Shown one piece after another: positions 17,614-26,487 of a DNA stretch of 64,000 nt. Each line of letters opens with the position of its first letter. Position 1 is the stretch's first letter. The translations under genes were made by a program, and so were the position numbers. The notes beneath the pieces are model-generated. The model was given only the letters and a program-made list of their open reading frames with translations, made no database searches and had not been told where the DNA came from. Location: assembly GCF_001306915.1 (NCBI RefSeq), contig NZ_LJTC01000010.1, forward strand, positions 108,693-172,692. Reading direction: 5' to 3'. The DNA is from Pseudoalteromonas lipolytica. Its GTDB lineage: Bacteria; Pseudomonadota; Gammaproteobacteria; Enterobacterales; Alteromonadaceae.

Positions 17614-17814
17614 ATGAGTGAAGAATTTAAAGTAATTCAACCTACCACTACAGTTTACTGTAAAGAGCGCGGTGAAGGCTGGACCTTAACAGGGATCACC
17701 AGTATTGATGAACATACTTCTGTGATGTTTGATGGTGTAAGGTATACCTTACCGGCCCGTGAAATTGTTGAGGTATTGTTGCCACAACAACTCGAGCGAG
17801 AGAAAAACCAATAA
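17614..17814 (+). CDS. small conserved-looking hypothetical protein
   Basis: I do not recognise this 66-residue protein. It is acidic to neutral, has no membrane helix, and is followed at once by a good terminator shared with htpX, which supports it being a real gene. Its composition (CKERGEGWTLTGI, VMFDGVRYTLPAREIVEVL) suggests a small beta-rich fold. It lies between the GNAT gene (divergent) and htpX (convergent). Confidence 0.6.
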   Translation: MSEEFKVIQPTTTVYCKERGEGWTLTGITSIDEHTSVMFDGVRYTLPAREIVEVLLPQQLEREKNQ

Positions 17815-17846
17815 TAAAAAAAGCCAGCATCAAGCTGGCTTTTTCG
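17815..17846. terminator. bidirectional intrinsic terminator
   Basis: The arms AAGCCAGC and GCTGGCTT with A- and T-runs outside lie between the 66-residue ORF and convergent htpX. Confidence 0.88.
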
Positions 17847-17855
17847 TGTTTTAAA

Positions 17856-18716
17856 TTAACGTAATGCGTTAATACGCTCATCAAGTGGTGGGTGCGATGA
17901 GAATAACTCGGCAACACCTTTACCGCTTGCAATACCAAATGCCATCATTGAACCTTCTAGTTGTGATGGGTGGTTTTGTTTTAAACGCTCAAGGGCGCTA
18001 CGCATTTTATCTGCACCTACTAGTTTAGCTGCACCGGCATCCGCAGAGAATTCGCGTTTACGGCTATAGTAAGCAACAATCACACTTGCTAGAACACCAA
18101 ATAACATTTGGAAAATCATATCGAACAAGAAGTATGTCCAGCTACTCCCGCCCTCTTCTTCATCACTATTAAGGAAGTTATCAACAATACCTGCCAATAC
18201 TTTCGCCATAAAGATAACAAAGGTATTCACTACACCTTGAATAAGAGTAAGCGTTACCATGTCACCATTTGCAATGTGTGACACCTCATGAGCCAATACC
18301 GCCTCAGCTTGATCTTGGTTCATGTTGTGTAATAAACCTGTGCTCACAGCCACCAGCGAGTTGTTCTTACTTGGGCCGGTCGCAAATGCGTTCATTTCAG
18401 GGCTATCGTAAATAGCCACTTCTGGCATCGCGATACCTGCTTTTTTAGCTTGCGATGCTACCGTAGAAACTAACCATTGTTCTGTTTCAGAACGAGGCTG
18501 TTCAATAACATGTGCACCGGTTGATTTTTTTGCCATCCATTTCGACATAAATAACGAAATAAACGAGCCACCAAAACCAAACACCGTTGAAATAACTAAA
18601 ATGCCGCCTAAACTGCGATGGCTAATACCCAGTACGCTCATCAAAATAGACAACACAATACCTAACACTAGCATTACCGCTAAGTTAGTCAGTAGAAACA
18701 AAAATACACGCTTCAT
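17856..18716 (-). CDS. htpX: membrane zinc metalloprotease HtpX
   Basis: A 286-residue M48 protease that degrades misfolded inner-membrane proteins. Two N-terminal helices (about residues 5-30 and 36-56), the HEVSH zinc motif (His143, Glu144, His147) and the downstream [10 protein letters not shown] segment with the third zinc ligand are present; further helices lie after the HExxH. Length and layout match E. coli HtpX. It is followed by a terminator. Upstream, between htpX and bioD, are two perfect 13-bp stem-loops. Confidence 0.96.
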   Translation of the reverse strand: MKRVFLFLLTNLAVMLVLGIVLSILMSVLGISHRSLGGILVISTVFGFGGSFISLFMSKWMAKKSTGAHVIEQPRSETEQWLVSTVASQAKKAGIAMPEVAIYDSPEMNAFATGPSKNNSLVAVSTGLLHNMNQDQAEAVLAHEVSHIANGDMVTLTLIQGVVNTFVIFMAKVLAGIVDNFLNSDEEEGGSSWTYFLFDMIFQMLFGVLASVIVAYYSRKREFSADAGAAKLVGADKMRSALERLKQNHPSQLEGSMMAFGIASGKGVAELFSSHPPLDERINALR

Positions 18717-18744
18717 AAAAACCTCAGAATAAACATACCAATTG

Positions 18745-18857
18745 TATTAACTAACGACATGGTTAAAAATCGTTAGTTAATAAAATTATCTGGGTGTTCT
18801 ACCAACTCAGTTTAGGGCTTATGCAATTGGTTGCAAGGAACTAATTGCAACCAATTG
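18745..18857. repeat. two perfect 13-bp stem-loops upstream of htpX
   Basis: Stem 1 pairs TATTAACTAACGA (18745-18757) with 18770-18782; stem 2 pairs CAATTGGTTGCAA (18824-18836) with 18845-18857. The outer ends also share the CAATTG core. Neither stem has a T-run on the minus strand, so they are not ordinary terminators of bioD. They look like a REP-like or small inverted-repeat element. Confidence 0.65.
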
Positions 18858-18890
18858 TGACAGAGTATGTCAAAAGTAACAACTCAATTA

Positions 18891-19574
18891 TTATGGGTTG
18901 ATAGATAAAATTTCAAGTAAGGTTTTGTAAATTTTTAATTTAGGGGTGCCGTCTGTATATGGACTAATCGCCAAAAGCGGGAAAGGTAATGCTGATTTTA
19001 AAGTTTCTAAATTGGCCTCTTGTTCACGCATGTTTGGGTCTACATGATTTGCAATCCAACCCACACAATTTACACCAAGCGCTTTAAAATGAGCAGCTGT
19101 CAATAGTGCGTGATTAAGGCAACCAAGCTTCATGCCTACGACTAGAACAACATCAAGGTTTTGTGATTTAACCCAATCGCAGAGTAAATCGGTTTCGTTG
19201 ATAGGTAAACACCAACCGCCTGCACCTTCTGTAAGAATATAATCGGTATTGAGTGCTTTTACATTCGCATAAGCAGCATCGAGCTTGTCAAATGTTAGTC
19301 TGTCGCCTACTTGGGCAGCTGCAATATGCGGTGCAATGGGCGGCTCATAGGTAAAGGGGTTAACAATGTTGTATTTAACACCAATTGATGAGCTTTCCAT
19401 TAAGGTTAATGCATCATCATTGACTAGCTGCCCAAATGCTTCTTCGGCACCTGCTGCAATAGGTTTAAAACCAACCGCACGCTGTTTATGTTGCGCTAGT
19501 AAATTTAATAATAAACTGGTGACATGGGTTTTTCCGGCATCGGTGTCTGTACCCGTGATAAAAAATTCTTTCAT
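18891..19574 (-). CDS. bioD: dethiobiotin synthetase
   Basis: A 227-residue P-loop enzyme that closes the ureido ring of dethiobiotin from diaminopelargonate, CO2 and ATP. The N-terminal ITGTDTDAGKTHV is the ATP-binding loop (residues 6-18), and EGAGGWCLPIN (about 116-126) carries conserved active-site residues. It is last in the bioBFCD operon, 13 bp after bioC. All expected motifs are intact. Confidence 0.96.
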   Translation of the reverse strand: MKEFFITGTDTDAGKTHVTSLLLNLLAQHKQRAVGFKPIAAGAEEAFGQLVNDDALTLMESSSIGVKYNIVNPFTYEPPIAPHIAAAQVGDRLTFDKLDAAYANVKALNTDYILTEGAGGWCLPINETDLLCDWVKSQNLDVVLVVGMKLGCLNHALLTAAHFKALGVNCVGWIANHVDPNMREQEANLETLKSALPFPLLAISPYTDGTPKLKIYKTLLEILSINP

Positions 19575-19587
19575 TTTTGAGTTAATT

Positions 19588-20379
19588 CTATTTTTCTAGT
19601 TCTAAAAGGACAACTTGATAGCTCACTCTAGCATGCCCATCAACCAGAGGGTATGCCCTACAAACACTATTAAGTGCCTGTCTTGTTAATAACCCTTTGC
19701 GTTTTTGCTTAGTTTGCAATGAGGTAGCACCAATCGCTTTTATTGAGCGCAGCGCATCTAAGGGAGAGTTATAGGCATCTATATAACATCTATCGACTGC
19801 AAAATTGAGCTTAAACCCTGCTAATTTTGCATACTCAATAATGTGACTAGCACTATGAAACTGATTAATATGGTTTTGCTCATCTAAACAAGCAAAAGCC
19901 TGTTTGATCTCTTTAAGGGATCCATCTACCACGCAGCTTAAATAAACCTTACCGCCCGCTTTTAATGCGGAAAAAAGATTTTTAATTAGTGCCTCTAAAT
20001 CAGCAGACCATTGCATTGCAAAATTACTAAACACACAATCAAGGGAGTTTTGCTGTAATGGTAGGTTATCCATATCAGCACACACTTTTAAACAACGCGG
20101 GTTTTGCTCTGTGCTTAGCATGGAATGACTTAAATCCATTGCCAATACAGTATCAAAATGTGTTTTAAGCATTGCCGTATTAACTAAAGGCCCAGCACCT
20201 AAATCAAGGCAAGTACCCTGCTGATGTTTACTTGCCATCATTTTAAATAAGTGCGCAGCTGCTTGTTTTTGTACATTAGCATGGCTCGCGTAATTTGCAG
20301 CCGCATTAGAGAACTTAGTTTGTGTTGTTAGCTTATTACTGTGCTGAAAGCTTAAAGGCACTTGCAGTTGAACACTCAT
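19588..20379 (-). CDS. bioC: malonyl-ACP O-methyltransferase
   Basis: A SAM-dependent methyltransferase of 263 residues that esterifies malonyl-ACP so that fatty acid synthesis can build the pimelate chain. Motif I reads CLDLGAGPLV; AMDLSHSML and FSNFAMQWSADLEAL follow as expected for BioC. I prefer the ATG at 20379, which forms an ATGA overlap with the bioF stop, over the ATG two codons upstream. It is the third gene of bioBFCD. A bioH gene is not in the window; the partner esterase is elsewhere. Confidence 0.94.
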   Translation of the reverse strand: MSVQLQVPLSFQHSNKLTTQTKFSNAAANYASHANVQKQAAAHLFKMMASKHQQGTCLDLGAGPLVNTAMLKTHFDTVLAMDLSHSMLSTEQNPRCLKVCADMDNLPLQQNSLDCVFSNFAMQWSADLEALIKNLFSALKAGGKVYLSCVVDGSLKEIKQAFACLDEQNHINQFHSASHIIEYAKLAGFKLNFAVDRCYIDAYNSPLDALRSIKAIGATSLQTKQKRKGLLTRQALNSVCRAYPLVDGHARVSYQVVLLELEK

Positions 20380-21509
20380 AAACACTCCACTAGCGAATCA
20401 ACAAGCTGTTTTATGTCGTCTGCTTGATGTGCGCTACTTATGGTTACTCTTAGTCGTGCCGTATTAAAAGGAACCGTGGGTGGTCGAATAGCGGTTAACC
20501 ACACGCCTCTACCTTTAAGCTTATTAGCAACGGCAAGCGTGTGTTCTGCATCGCCCAATACTAAAGGCTGAATAGCCGTTGATGATTCCATTAATGCTAA
20601 GTTATGCTCTTTGGCAAGTGCTCTAAAGTAGGCAATATTCTCTGTAAGCTGAGAGCGTTTTTCATCAGCTTTTAGTAACTTTTCGAGTCGCTCAAGAGTA
20701 CAACTTGCCATCAGTGGTGACATCGCCGTTGAATAAATGTATTCGCGATTAAACTGCAACATGTAATCAATCATTTGCTTTGATGCAAGCAGGCAAGCGC
20801 CACTACTTGCCAGTGCTTTGCCAAAGGTGATGATCAGTAAATCCGGCTTGATTGCCTCACAGCTCCCTAAGCCTAGCTCGCCTAATACGCCAAAGCCATG
20901 GGCGTCATCAATCATCAACCACGCATTGTATTGTTTAGCAAGTTTACAGAGTGCTTCAATGGGGGCTTGATCGCCATCCATCGAAAACACCCCTTCACTT
21001 ACTATGAGCTTATGCTTGGCTTTTGACTTTTGTAACCGAGATTCTAAGTGCCTAAGGTCGTTATGATTAAAGCGTACCATGGCTGCGGCAGAATGAAGTC
21101 CGCCATCAATTAAGCTGGCATGATTAAGCTTATCTTGAAAAATTGCCGATGATTGCGCTACTCTTTTATCTTGAAACAACGCTTTTAATACGCTGCTATT
21201 AGCACTAAATCCGCTATTAAATAACATGGAACTTTCGTAGCCTAATAACTCGCATAAACGCTGCTCAAGCTGTTGTTGTGGTTTATTATAACCATTCACT
21301 AATGCTGAACTGTGGCTACCTAGATGCTGCGCACGAATTTCAATAAAATCATCAGCAAAACCAAGGTAGTCATTACTGGCAAAATTTAAATACTGTTTAC
21401 CTGCAACCTGAATAAAGCGCCCGCTTGATTGCTCAACAAGTTGACGCTTTCTCAGTAATGCATCTGCATGTCGGTCAACAAGATGCTCGGCAATAAAATC
21501 AAAAGCCAT
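20376..21509 (-). CDS. bioF: 8-amino-7-oxononanoate synthase
   Basis: A 377-residue PLP enzyme that condenses pimeloyl-ACP with alanine. The family NFASNDYLGFA (41-52), GLGSC and the PLP-lysine motif ITFGKALAS (Lys231) are intact, as is SEGVFSMDGD. Seven bases separate it from bioB, and its stop overlaps the bioC start. Length is normal. Confidence 0.96.
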   Translation of the reverse strand: MAFDFIAEHLVDRHADALLRKRQLVEQSSGRFIQVAGKQYLNFASNDYLGFADDFIEIRAQHLGSHSSALVNGYNKPQQQLEQRLCELLGYESSMLFNSGFSANSSVLKALFQDKRVAQSSAIFQDKLNHASLIDGGLHSAAAMVRFNHNDLRHLESRLQKSKAKHKLIVSEGVFSMDGDQAPIEALCKLAKQYNAWLMIDDAHGFGVLGELGLGSCEAIKPDLLIITFGKALASSGACLLASKQMIDYMLQFNREYIYSTAMSPLMASCTLERLEKLLKADEKRSQLTENIAYFRALAKEHNLALMESSTAIQPLVLGDAEHTLAVANKLKGRGVWLTAIRPPTVPFNTARLRVTISSAHQADDIKQLVDSLVECL

Positions 21510-21516
21510 TTAAATA

Positions 21517-22557
21517 TTACGCTTCGTAAAATAGTTCTGATGTTGCTTTATCGGCAACCTTTGATGAAAGTGATGCTGCAACCGCTTCATCTGAGTAATC
21601 TTCACGGGTTTCTGGATTCATGCCTAATTTTTTAATCAGCATCATGTCAGCGTCTGCTTCAGGGTTTTCTGTAGTCAGTAGTTTATCACCGTAGAAAATT
21701 GAATTAGCACCAGCAAAGAAACACATAGATTGCATTTGTTCATTCATCGCCGTACGGCCAGCAGATAAACGAACATAGCTTTTAGGCATCATGATACGTG
21801 CAACAGCAATGGTACGAATAAACTCAAAATGATCTAAGTCTTCTACATCTTCAAGTGGCGTGCCTTTAACCTTAACCAACATATTAATTGGCACACTCTC
21901 TGGCTGCTGCGGCAAATTAGCTAATTGCATTAATAAACCAAAACGATCAGCAGCCTGCTCGCCCATACCAACAATACCACCAGAGCACACTTTCATGCCG
22001 GCATCGCGCACGTTATCGATGGTGTTTAAACGGTCTTGGTAAGTACGTGTTGTAATGATCTGCTGGTAATACTCAGGTGATGTATCTAGGTTATGGTTGT
22101 AATAATCAAGGCCCGCGTCTTTTAATGCATGAGCTTTTTCGTTATCTAGCATGCCAAGGGTCATACAGGTTTCAAGGCCGAGCTCTTTAACCTCTTTTAC
22201 CATTTTTGAAATATAAGGCATGTCACGTTCTTTCGGATCAGACCACGCAGCACCCATACAAAAACGTGTTGCGCCTTTTTCTTTGGCTACACGCGCTTGC
22301 TCAACCACTTTTTCGACTTCCATAAGGCGTTCACGGTCTAAGTCTGTTTTATAATGACCTGACTGAGGACAATATTTGCAATCTTCTGGGCAAGCACCAG
22401 TTTTAATCGATAACAAAGTAGAAATTTGTACTTCATTTGGATTGAAGTTTTCACGATGCACACTGGCCGCTTTAAATAACAAATCATTGAACGGCATTTC
22501 GAATAATGCTTTTACTTCTTGGTGAGTCCAATCGTGACGGACAACTGCGTGCTCCAT
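21517..22557 (-). CDS. bioB: biotin synthase
   Basis: A 346-residue radical SAM enzyme that inserts sulfur into dethiobiotin. The [4Fe-4S] motif is CPEDCKYC (Cys56, Cys60, Cys63); NHNLDTS and the [13 protein letters not shown] segment with the second-cluster Arg are present. It is first in bioBFCD and divergent from bioA. A minus-strand promoter with -35 TTGACA (22623-22628) and -10 TAGACT (22601-22606), 16 bp apart, fits, and its -35 is overlapped by the BirA-type operator. Confidence 0.97.
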   Translation of the reverse strand: MEHAVVRHDWTHQEVKALFEMPFNDLLFKAASVHRENFNPNEVQISTLLSIKTGACPEDCKYCPQSGHYKTDLDRERLMEVEKVVEQARVAKEKGATRFCMGAAWSDPKERDMPYISKMVKEVKELGLETCMTLGMLDNEKAHALKDAGLDYYNHNLDTSPEYYQQIITTRTYQDRLNTIDNVRDAGMKVCSGGIVGMGEQAADRFGLLMQLANLPQQPESVPINMLVKVKGTPLEDVEDLDHFEFIRTIAVARIMMPKSYVRLSAGRTAMNEQMQSMCFFAGANSIFYGDKLLTTENPEADADMMLIKKLGMNPETREDYSDEAVAASLSSKVADKATSELFYEA

Positions 22558-22621
22558 AATAGTCTCTTTTTTTAAATTATTGGGACGGTTAGATTGGCTT
22601 AGTCTACGACTTGACGTAACA

Positions 22622-22655
22622 TTGTCAACGAATCGAAGTGATATAAAGTTTACAT
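22622..22655. promoter_or_regulatory. BirA-type operator between bioA and bioB
   Basis: TTGTCAACG-N16-AGTTTACAT matches the E. coli bio operator half-sites TTGTAAACC and GGTTTACAA at 7 of 9 positions each, with the same 16-bp spacing. It covers the -35 of the bioB promoter and an extended -10 (TGATATAAA, 22639-22647) reading toward bioA, and ends directly at the bioA ATG. Repression by biotinyl-AMP-bound BirA is the expected function. Confidence 0.85.
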
Positions 22656-23948
22656 ATGATTAATAAACAACCAATAGATTTAGATTTTGATCGTGAGCAT
22701 ATTTGGCACCCTTATACTTCTATGACTCAGCCCCTTCCCGTTTACCCAGTCAGTCATGCCAATGCAAATCGTATTTTCTTAGAAACAGGCGAAAGCCTAA
22801 TAGATGGTATGGCCTCTTGGTGGAGTGCCATCCATGGTTACTGCCATCCTGTTTTAAATGAAGCAATCACCCAGCAAGTTAGCAAAATGAGTCATGTCAT
22901 GTTTGGTGGTTTAACTCACGAGCCCGCTGTTGAGCTATGTAAAAAGCTAGTCAGTATCACACCTGAGTCACTCGATAAGGTGTTCTTAGCCGACAGTGGC
23001 TCTGTGAGTGTTGAAGTTGCCATAAAAATGGCCTTGCAGTACTGGCTTAGCCAAGGTTACACCAGTAAACAAAAATTAATGACGCCGCTTAAGGGCTACC
23101 ATGGCGATACCTTTGCGGCGATGAGCGTTTGCGATCCGGTTAATTCAATGCACAGTATGTACTCAGGATTTTTACCTGAACATGTTTTTGTACCTGCGCC
23201 GAATGCTAAATTTAATGGCGAGTTTAGCCCTGCTGAAGCTGATACGCTTGAAAGCTACTTTGCAGCTCACCACCAAGATGTTGCGGCATTTATCATTGAA
23301 CCCATAGTTCAAAATGCTGGGGGCATGAATTTTTACCACCCTGATTACTTAAAGCACCTACGCATTCTGTGTGATAAATATGATGTTTTACTTATTTGTG
23401 ATGAAATCGCCACAGGCTTTGGCCGCACCGGCACCTTGTTTGCTGTTGAGCACGCCAACATAGAGCCTGATATTTTATGTATTGGCAAAGCATTAACGGG
23501 CGGCATGATGACCCTATCAGCAACATTAACCACCAGCAACGTCGCTGTTGGCATTAGTGAAGGTGAAGCCGGCGTATTAATGCATGGCCCAACTTTTATG
23601 GGTAACCCGCTTGCCTGTGCTACAGCCTGTGCGAGTATTGATTTACTGCTCGAGCAACCTTGGCAAGAGCAAATTGAACATATAAATGATGTTCTAACAA
23701 CCCAGCTTGCAAAGTGTAAGCAACTTGATGCAGTCGTTGATGTGCGGACATTGGGGGCAATTGGTGTTGTTGAGCTTAAGCGAAGTGTAGATGTAGCAAA
23801 AATTCAACGCTTTTTTATCGAGCAAGGTGTGTGGATACGCCCGTTTGCTAAATTAATTTATTTGATGCCGCCTTACATAAGCGACGAACAAAGCTTAACT
23901 AAGTTATGCAGTGCTATTTATGCAGCCATAGAACAGCAGGCGTATTAG
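22656..23948 (+). CDS. bioA: adenosylmethionine-8-amino-7-oxononanoate aminotransferase
   Basis: A 430-residue class III aminotransferase that makes diaminopelargonate using SAM as amino donor. It matches E. coli BioA from the N-terminus (HIWHPYTSM, residues 16-24) to the end; the PLP lysine is in CIGKALTGG (Lys278). The start agrees with the family. No Shine-Dalgarno is visible: the BirA operator ends at the base before the ATG, and the best promoter would start transcription at about the ATG, so the mRNA may be leaderless. The TAG stop is formed partly by the terminal repeat of the element that follows. Confidence 0.96.
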   Translation: MINKQPIDLDFDREHIWHPYTSMTQPLPVYPVSHANANRIFLETGESLIDGMASWWSAIHGYCHPVLNEAITQQVSKMSHVMFGGLTHEPAVELCKKLVSITPESLDKVFLADSGSVSVEVAIKMALQYWLSQGYTSKQKLMTPLKGYHGDTFAAMSVCDPVNSMHSMYSGFLPEHVFVPAPNAKFNGEFSPAEADTLESYFAAHHQDVAAFIIEPIVQNAGGMNFYHPDYLKHLRILCDKYDVLLICDEIATGFGRTGTLFAVEHANIEPDILCIGKALTGGMMTLSATLTTSNVAVGISEGEAGVLMHGPTFMGNPLACATACASIDLLLEQPWQEQIEHINDVLTTQLAKCKQLDAVVDVRTLGAIGVVELKRSVDVAKIQRFFIEQGVWIRPFAKLIYLMPPYISDEQSLTKLCSAIYAAIEQQAY

Positions 23949-24212
23949 GGCGTGTTGACCCTTTGTGATTAATTTTGCAGCAGTGTGTTTGGTATTTAGG
24001 CAAGGCAGAGCCTATGTAGTGTGGTTGTTCCACATAAATAGGCGATAACGCAGCATCAATGCCAAACACGCGCTGCCCTTCGGGTTCTTCCTAGGGGCGA
24101 TTAACTCTTTGTTGCTCGATTTTTACTTAGCCCACTAGGTTACAAATCTCGCGCCGCGATTAAATCGCCCCTAGAGTGAACAAATTTTAATCCACAAAGG
24201 TCAACACGCCCT
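23947..24212. repeat. 266-bp inverted-repeat element (element 2)
   Basis: Terminal inverted repeats start AGGGCGTGTTGACC at both ends (23947-23979 and 24181-24212, a few mismatches). There is no believable ORF. Internal plan: outer stem TGTTTGGTATT (23986-23996) with 24058-24068; AGGCAAGGCA (23998-24007); apical stem TGTGG/CCACA with loop TTGTT, extended by GCCTAT/ATAGGC; GATAACGCAG (24044-24053). The right half has a long stem with arms CTAGGGGCGATT and AATCGCCCCTAG. Element 1 has the same order, the same 36-nt interval and nearly the same total length with unrelated stem and end sequences. It occupies nearly all of the gap between bioA and the P-loop kinase gene. Confidence 0.85.
23986..24068. 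other. conserved hairpin core of element 2
   Basis: Outer stem, fixed internal-loop sequences AGGCAAGGCA and GATAACGCAG, and an apical stem. The equivalent core in element 1 is 9498-9593. Stem sequences differ between copies but pairing is kept, while the two loop motifs are identical; this is the pattern expected for a selected secondary structure. Confidence 0.7.
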
Positions 24213-24245
24213 CTAGGGAAGCTGATGCTTCCTTTTCTTTAAACT

Positions 24246-24680
24246 TTACCATTCAAACATATAAGCCATTTTACTTATCATTCGAAGCGGTACTTTATGT
24301 TCGCAGCGCTTAGCGTAAAGATGCTGTAATGATTTATCTTTAATTTCACCAACGATCACTTCTTTTACTTGATAACCCAGTGCAGTAGCCGCTTGTGCGT
24401 AGGCGATAAATTCCCATTTTTTAATATTAGTGTTATCAACAATTACTAACGGAATTTCTTCTGCTAAGGCATTAATAAAGCGTGCAAGATTTAAATTGTG
24501 ATACTCAGGTAATTTGTACTTATCAAATTGATACTCACCTTCGCTATTGTAAAAATAATCATCTGTTGCGCACACGACATAATCACTTTCGTTACCAGCT
24601 ACCAACTCATCAGCTAGGCTTTGTGCATAATATGATTTACCTGAGCCTGGTAAGCCGCGAAGAATAAAAACTTGTTTCAT
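24246..24680 (-). CDS. P-loop kinase/ATPase of the AAA_33 (PNK-like) group
   Basis: A 144-residue protein consisting of one small P-loop domain: Walker A GLPGSGKS (residues 9-16), CATDDYFY and VIVDNTNIKKWEF (Walker-B-like, about 78-90). This arrangement is that of the polynucleotide kinase/zeta-like group, including N4BP2-type proteins, so it probably phosphorylates a nucleic acid end or a small molecule; the substrate is unknown. No antitoxin-like gene is next to it, so a zeta-toxin role is not supported. It is monocistronic and divergent from asnS. Confidence 0.78.
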   Translation of the reverse strand: MKQVFILRGLPGSGKSYYAQSLADELVAGNESDYVVCATDDYFYNSEGEYQFDKYKLPEYHNLNLARFINALAEEIPLVIVDNTNIKKWEFIAYAQAATALGYQVKEVIVGEIKDKSLQHLYAKRCEHKVPLRMISKMAYMFEW

Positions 24681-24939
24681 AGCACCTGTTATACAATTTA
24701 ATTAAAGACTAAAGGACAGTAATTGTTAATGATGCCACAAAATAACCAATTAGCGCAGCGAGAATTTAAATAAACGCAAATTTTACGCTAAATATTGCTG
24801 CTATTTTACTCAATTGAAGAAAAACTACTAAAGAGTGCGTCACAATAGTTTTTTTATTTGATTTACGAGGGTAAGATAGTCGATTCAAGTGCAATGCACA
24901 GCATTATTATATTAGGCAACTTATATCATTGGAGTGAAG

Positions 24940-26337
24940 ATGAGCCATTTAGCGATTTCAGAGCTATTAAAAGGCAAGGTTGCGGTAGACAGCCAAGTAA
25001 CAGTAAAAGGCTGGATCCGTACACGCCGCGATTCAAAAGCAGGAATTTCATTTTTAGCCGTTCATGACGGTTCGTGTTTTGATCCTATTCAAGCGGTGGT
25101 ACCTAATTCACTCAATAATTATGATGAAGTAACACGTTTAACTGCAGGTTGTTCTGTATCTGTAACCGGCGTTCTTGTGCCATCTGCAGGTCAAGGTCAG
25201 TCTTTCGAAATCCAAGCTAACTCTGTAGAAGTATTAGGTTGGGTTGAGAATCCAGACACCTACCCTATGTCTGCGAAACGTCACAGCATTGAATATTTAC
25301 GTGAGCACGCACACCTTCGCCCTCGTACTAACATCATGGGCGCGGTAACACGTGTACGTAACTGTTTAGCACAAGCGATTCACCGTTTTTATCACGAGCA
25401 AGGCTACTACTGGATCAGCACACCTATCATCACTGCTAGTGACTGTGAAGGCGCCGGTGAAATGTTCCGTGTATCTACTTTAGATATGCAAAACTTGCCA
25501 CGCACAGATAAAGGCGACATCGATTACAGTGAAGATTTCTTCGGTAAAGAAGCATTCTTAACAGTATCTGGTCAGTTAAATGGTGAGACATACGCATCTG
25601 CAATGTCAAAAATCTATACTTTTGGCCCGACTTTCCGTGCTGAAAACTCAAACACATCTCGTCACTTAGCAGAGTTTTGGATGGTTGAACCTGAAGTTGC
25701 ATTCGCAGATTTAGAAGATATCGCAAAACTTGCTGAAGACATGCTGAAATATGTTTTCAATGCAGTATTAACTGAGCGTCGTGACGATATGGAATTCTTT
25801 GCACAACGTGTTGAGAAAACAGCTATCTCACGCTTAGAAGAGTTCGTAACTAAAGATTTCGCACAAGTTGATTACACAGATGCTATCGAAATCTTAAAAG
25901 CGTGTGGCAAGAAATTCGAATACCCTGTTGAATGGGGTGTAGATTTACAATCTGAGCACGAACGTTACCTTGCTGAAGAGCACTTTAATGCGCCAGTAGT
26001 TATTAAAAACTACCCGCGTGATATTAAAGCCTTCTACATGCGTCAAAACGAAGACGGTAAAACAGTCGCTGCAATGGACGTAGTTGCACCAGGTATTGGT
26101 GAAATCATCGGTGGTTCTCAACGTGAAGAGCGTCTAGATGTATTAGATAAGCGTCTAGAAGAAATGGGCTTAAACAAAGAAGATTACAGCTGGTACCGCG
26201 ACCTACGTAAATACGGCACTGTACCGCACTCAGGTTTTGGTCTAGGTTTTGAGCGTTTAGTTGCATATGTTACCGGTATGGGTAACGTACGTGACGTTAT
26301 CGCTTTCCCACGTACAAAAGGTAGCGCGACTTACTAA
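24940..26337 (+). CDS. asnS: asparaginyl-tRNA synthetase
   Basis: A 465-residue class IIb aminoacyl-tRNA synthetase matching E. coli AsnS nearly residue for residue: an OB-fold anticodon domain ([19 protein letters not shown]), then motif 2 ([16 protein letters not shown]) and motif 3 (GFGLGFERL). I chose the ATG at 24940, six bases after a GTG alternative, because GGAG lies at 24931-24934 and the family begins there. Its presence implies direct tRNA-Asn charging. A strong terminator follows. Confidence 0.97.
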   Translation: MSHLAISELLKGKVAVDSQVTVKGWIRTRRDSKAGISFLAVHDGSCFDPIQAVVPNSLNNYDEVTRLTAGCSVSVTGVLVPSAGQGQSFEIQANSVEVLGWVENPDTYPMSAKRHSIEYLREHAHLRPRTNIMGAVTRVRNCLAQAIHRFYHEQGYYWISTPIITASDCEGAGEMFRVSTLDMQNLPRTDKGDIDYSEDFFGKEAFLTVSGQLNGETYASAMSKIYTFGPTFRAENSNTSRHLAEFWMVEPEVAFADLEDIAKLAEDMLKYVFNAVLTERRDDMEFFAQRVEKTAISRLEEFVTKDFAQVDYTDAIEILKACGKKFEYPVEWGVDLQSEHERYLAEEHFNAPVVIKNYPRDIKAFYMRQNEDGKTVAAMDVVAPGIGEIIGGSQREERLDVLDKRLEEMGLNKEDYSWYRDLRKYGTVPHSGFGLGFERLVAYVTGMGNVRDVIAFPRTKGSATY

Positions 26338-26354
26338 TAAGCAACGCTATACAA

Positions 26355-26383
26355 TAAAAAAGCCGCTTTCGAGCGGCTTTTTT
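26355..26383 (+). terminator. asnS: intrinsic terminator of asnS
   Basis: The stem AAGCCGCT/AGCGGCTT is closed by a TTCG tetraloop and followed by a T-run. Confidence 0.92.
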
Positions 26384-26487
26384 ATTGCTAACACACTATA
26401 ATATATAAAAAATCTGGTAGAGATTTAGCAAACATAAATAAATAGCCTATATTGAAAGTAGTCTAATAATTAAGAGCTCATTTTATT

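Noticed and set aside
22611..22628. TTGAC-N8-GTCAA palindrome in the bio region as a separate operator
   Set aside because: It overlaps the bioB -35 hexamer and the BirA site, which explain its bases better; the spacing has no known regulator.
24246..24680. Zeta-toxin of a toxin-antitoxin pair
   Set aside because: The P-loop fold is related, but no small antitoxin gene is adjacent and the flanks are an element and asnS.
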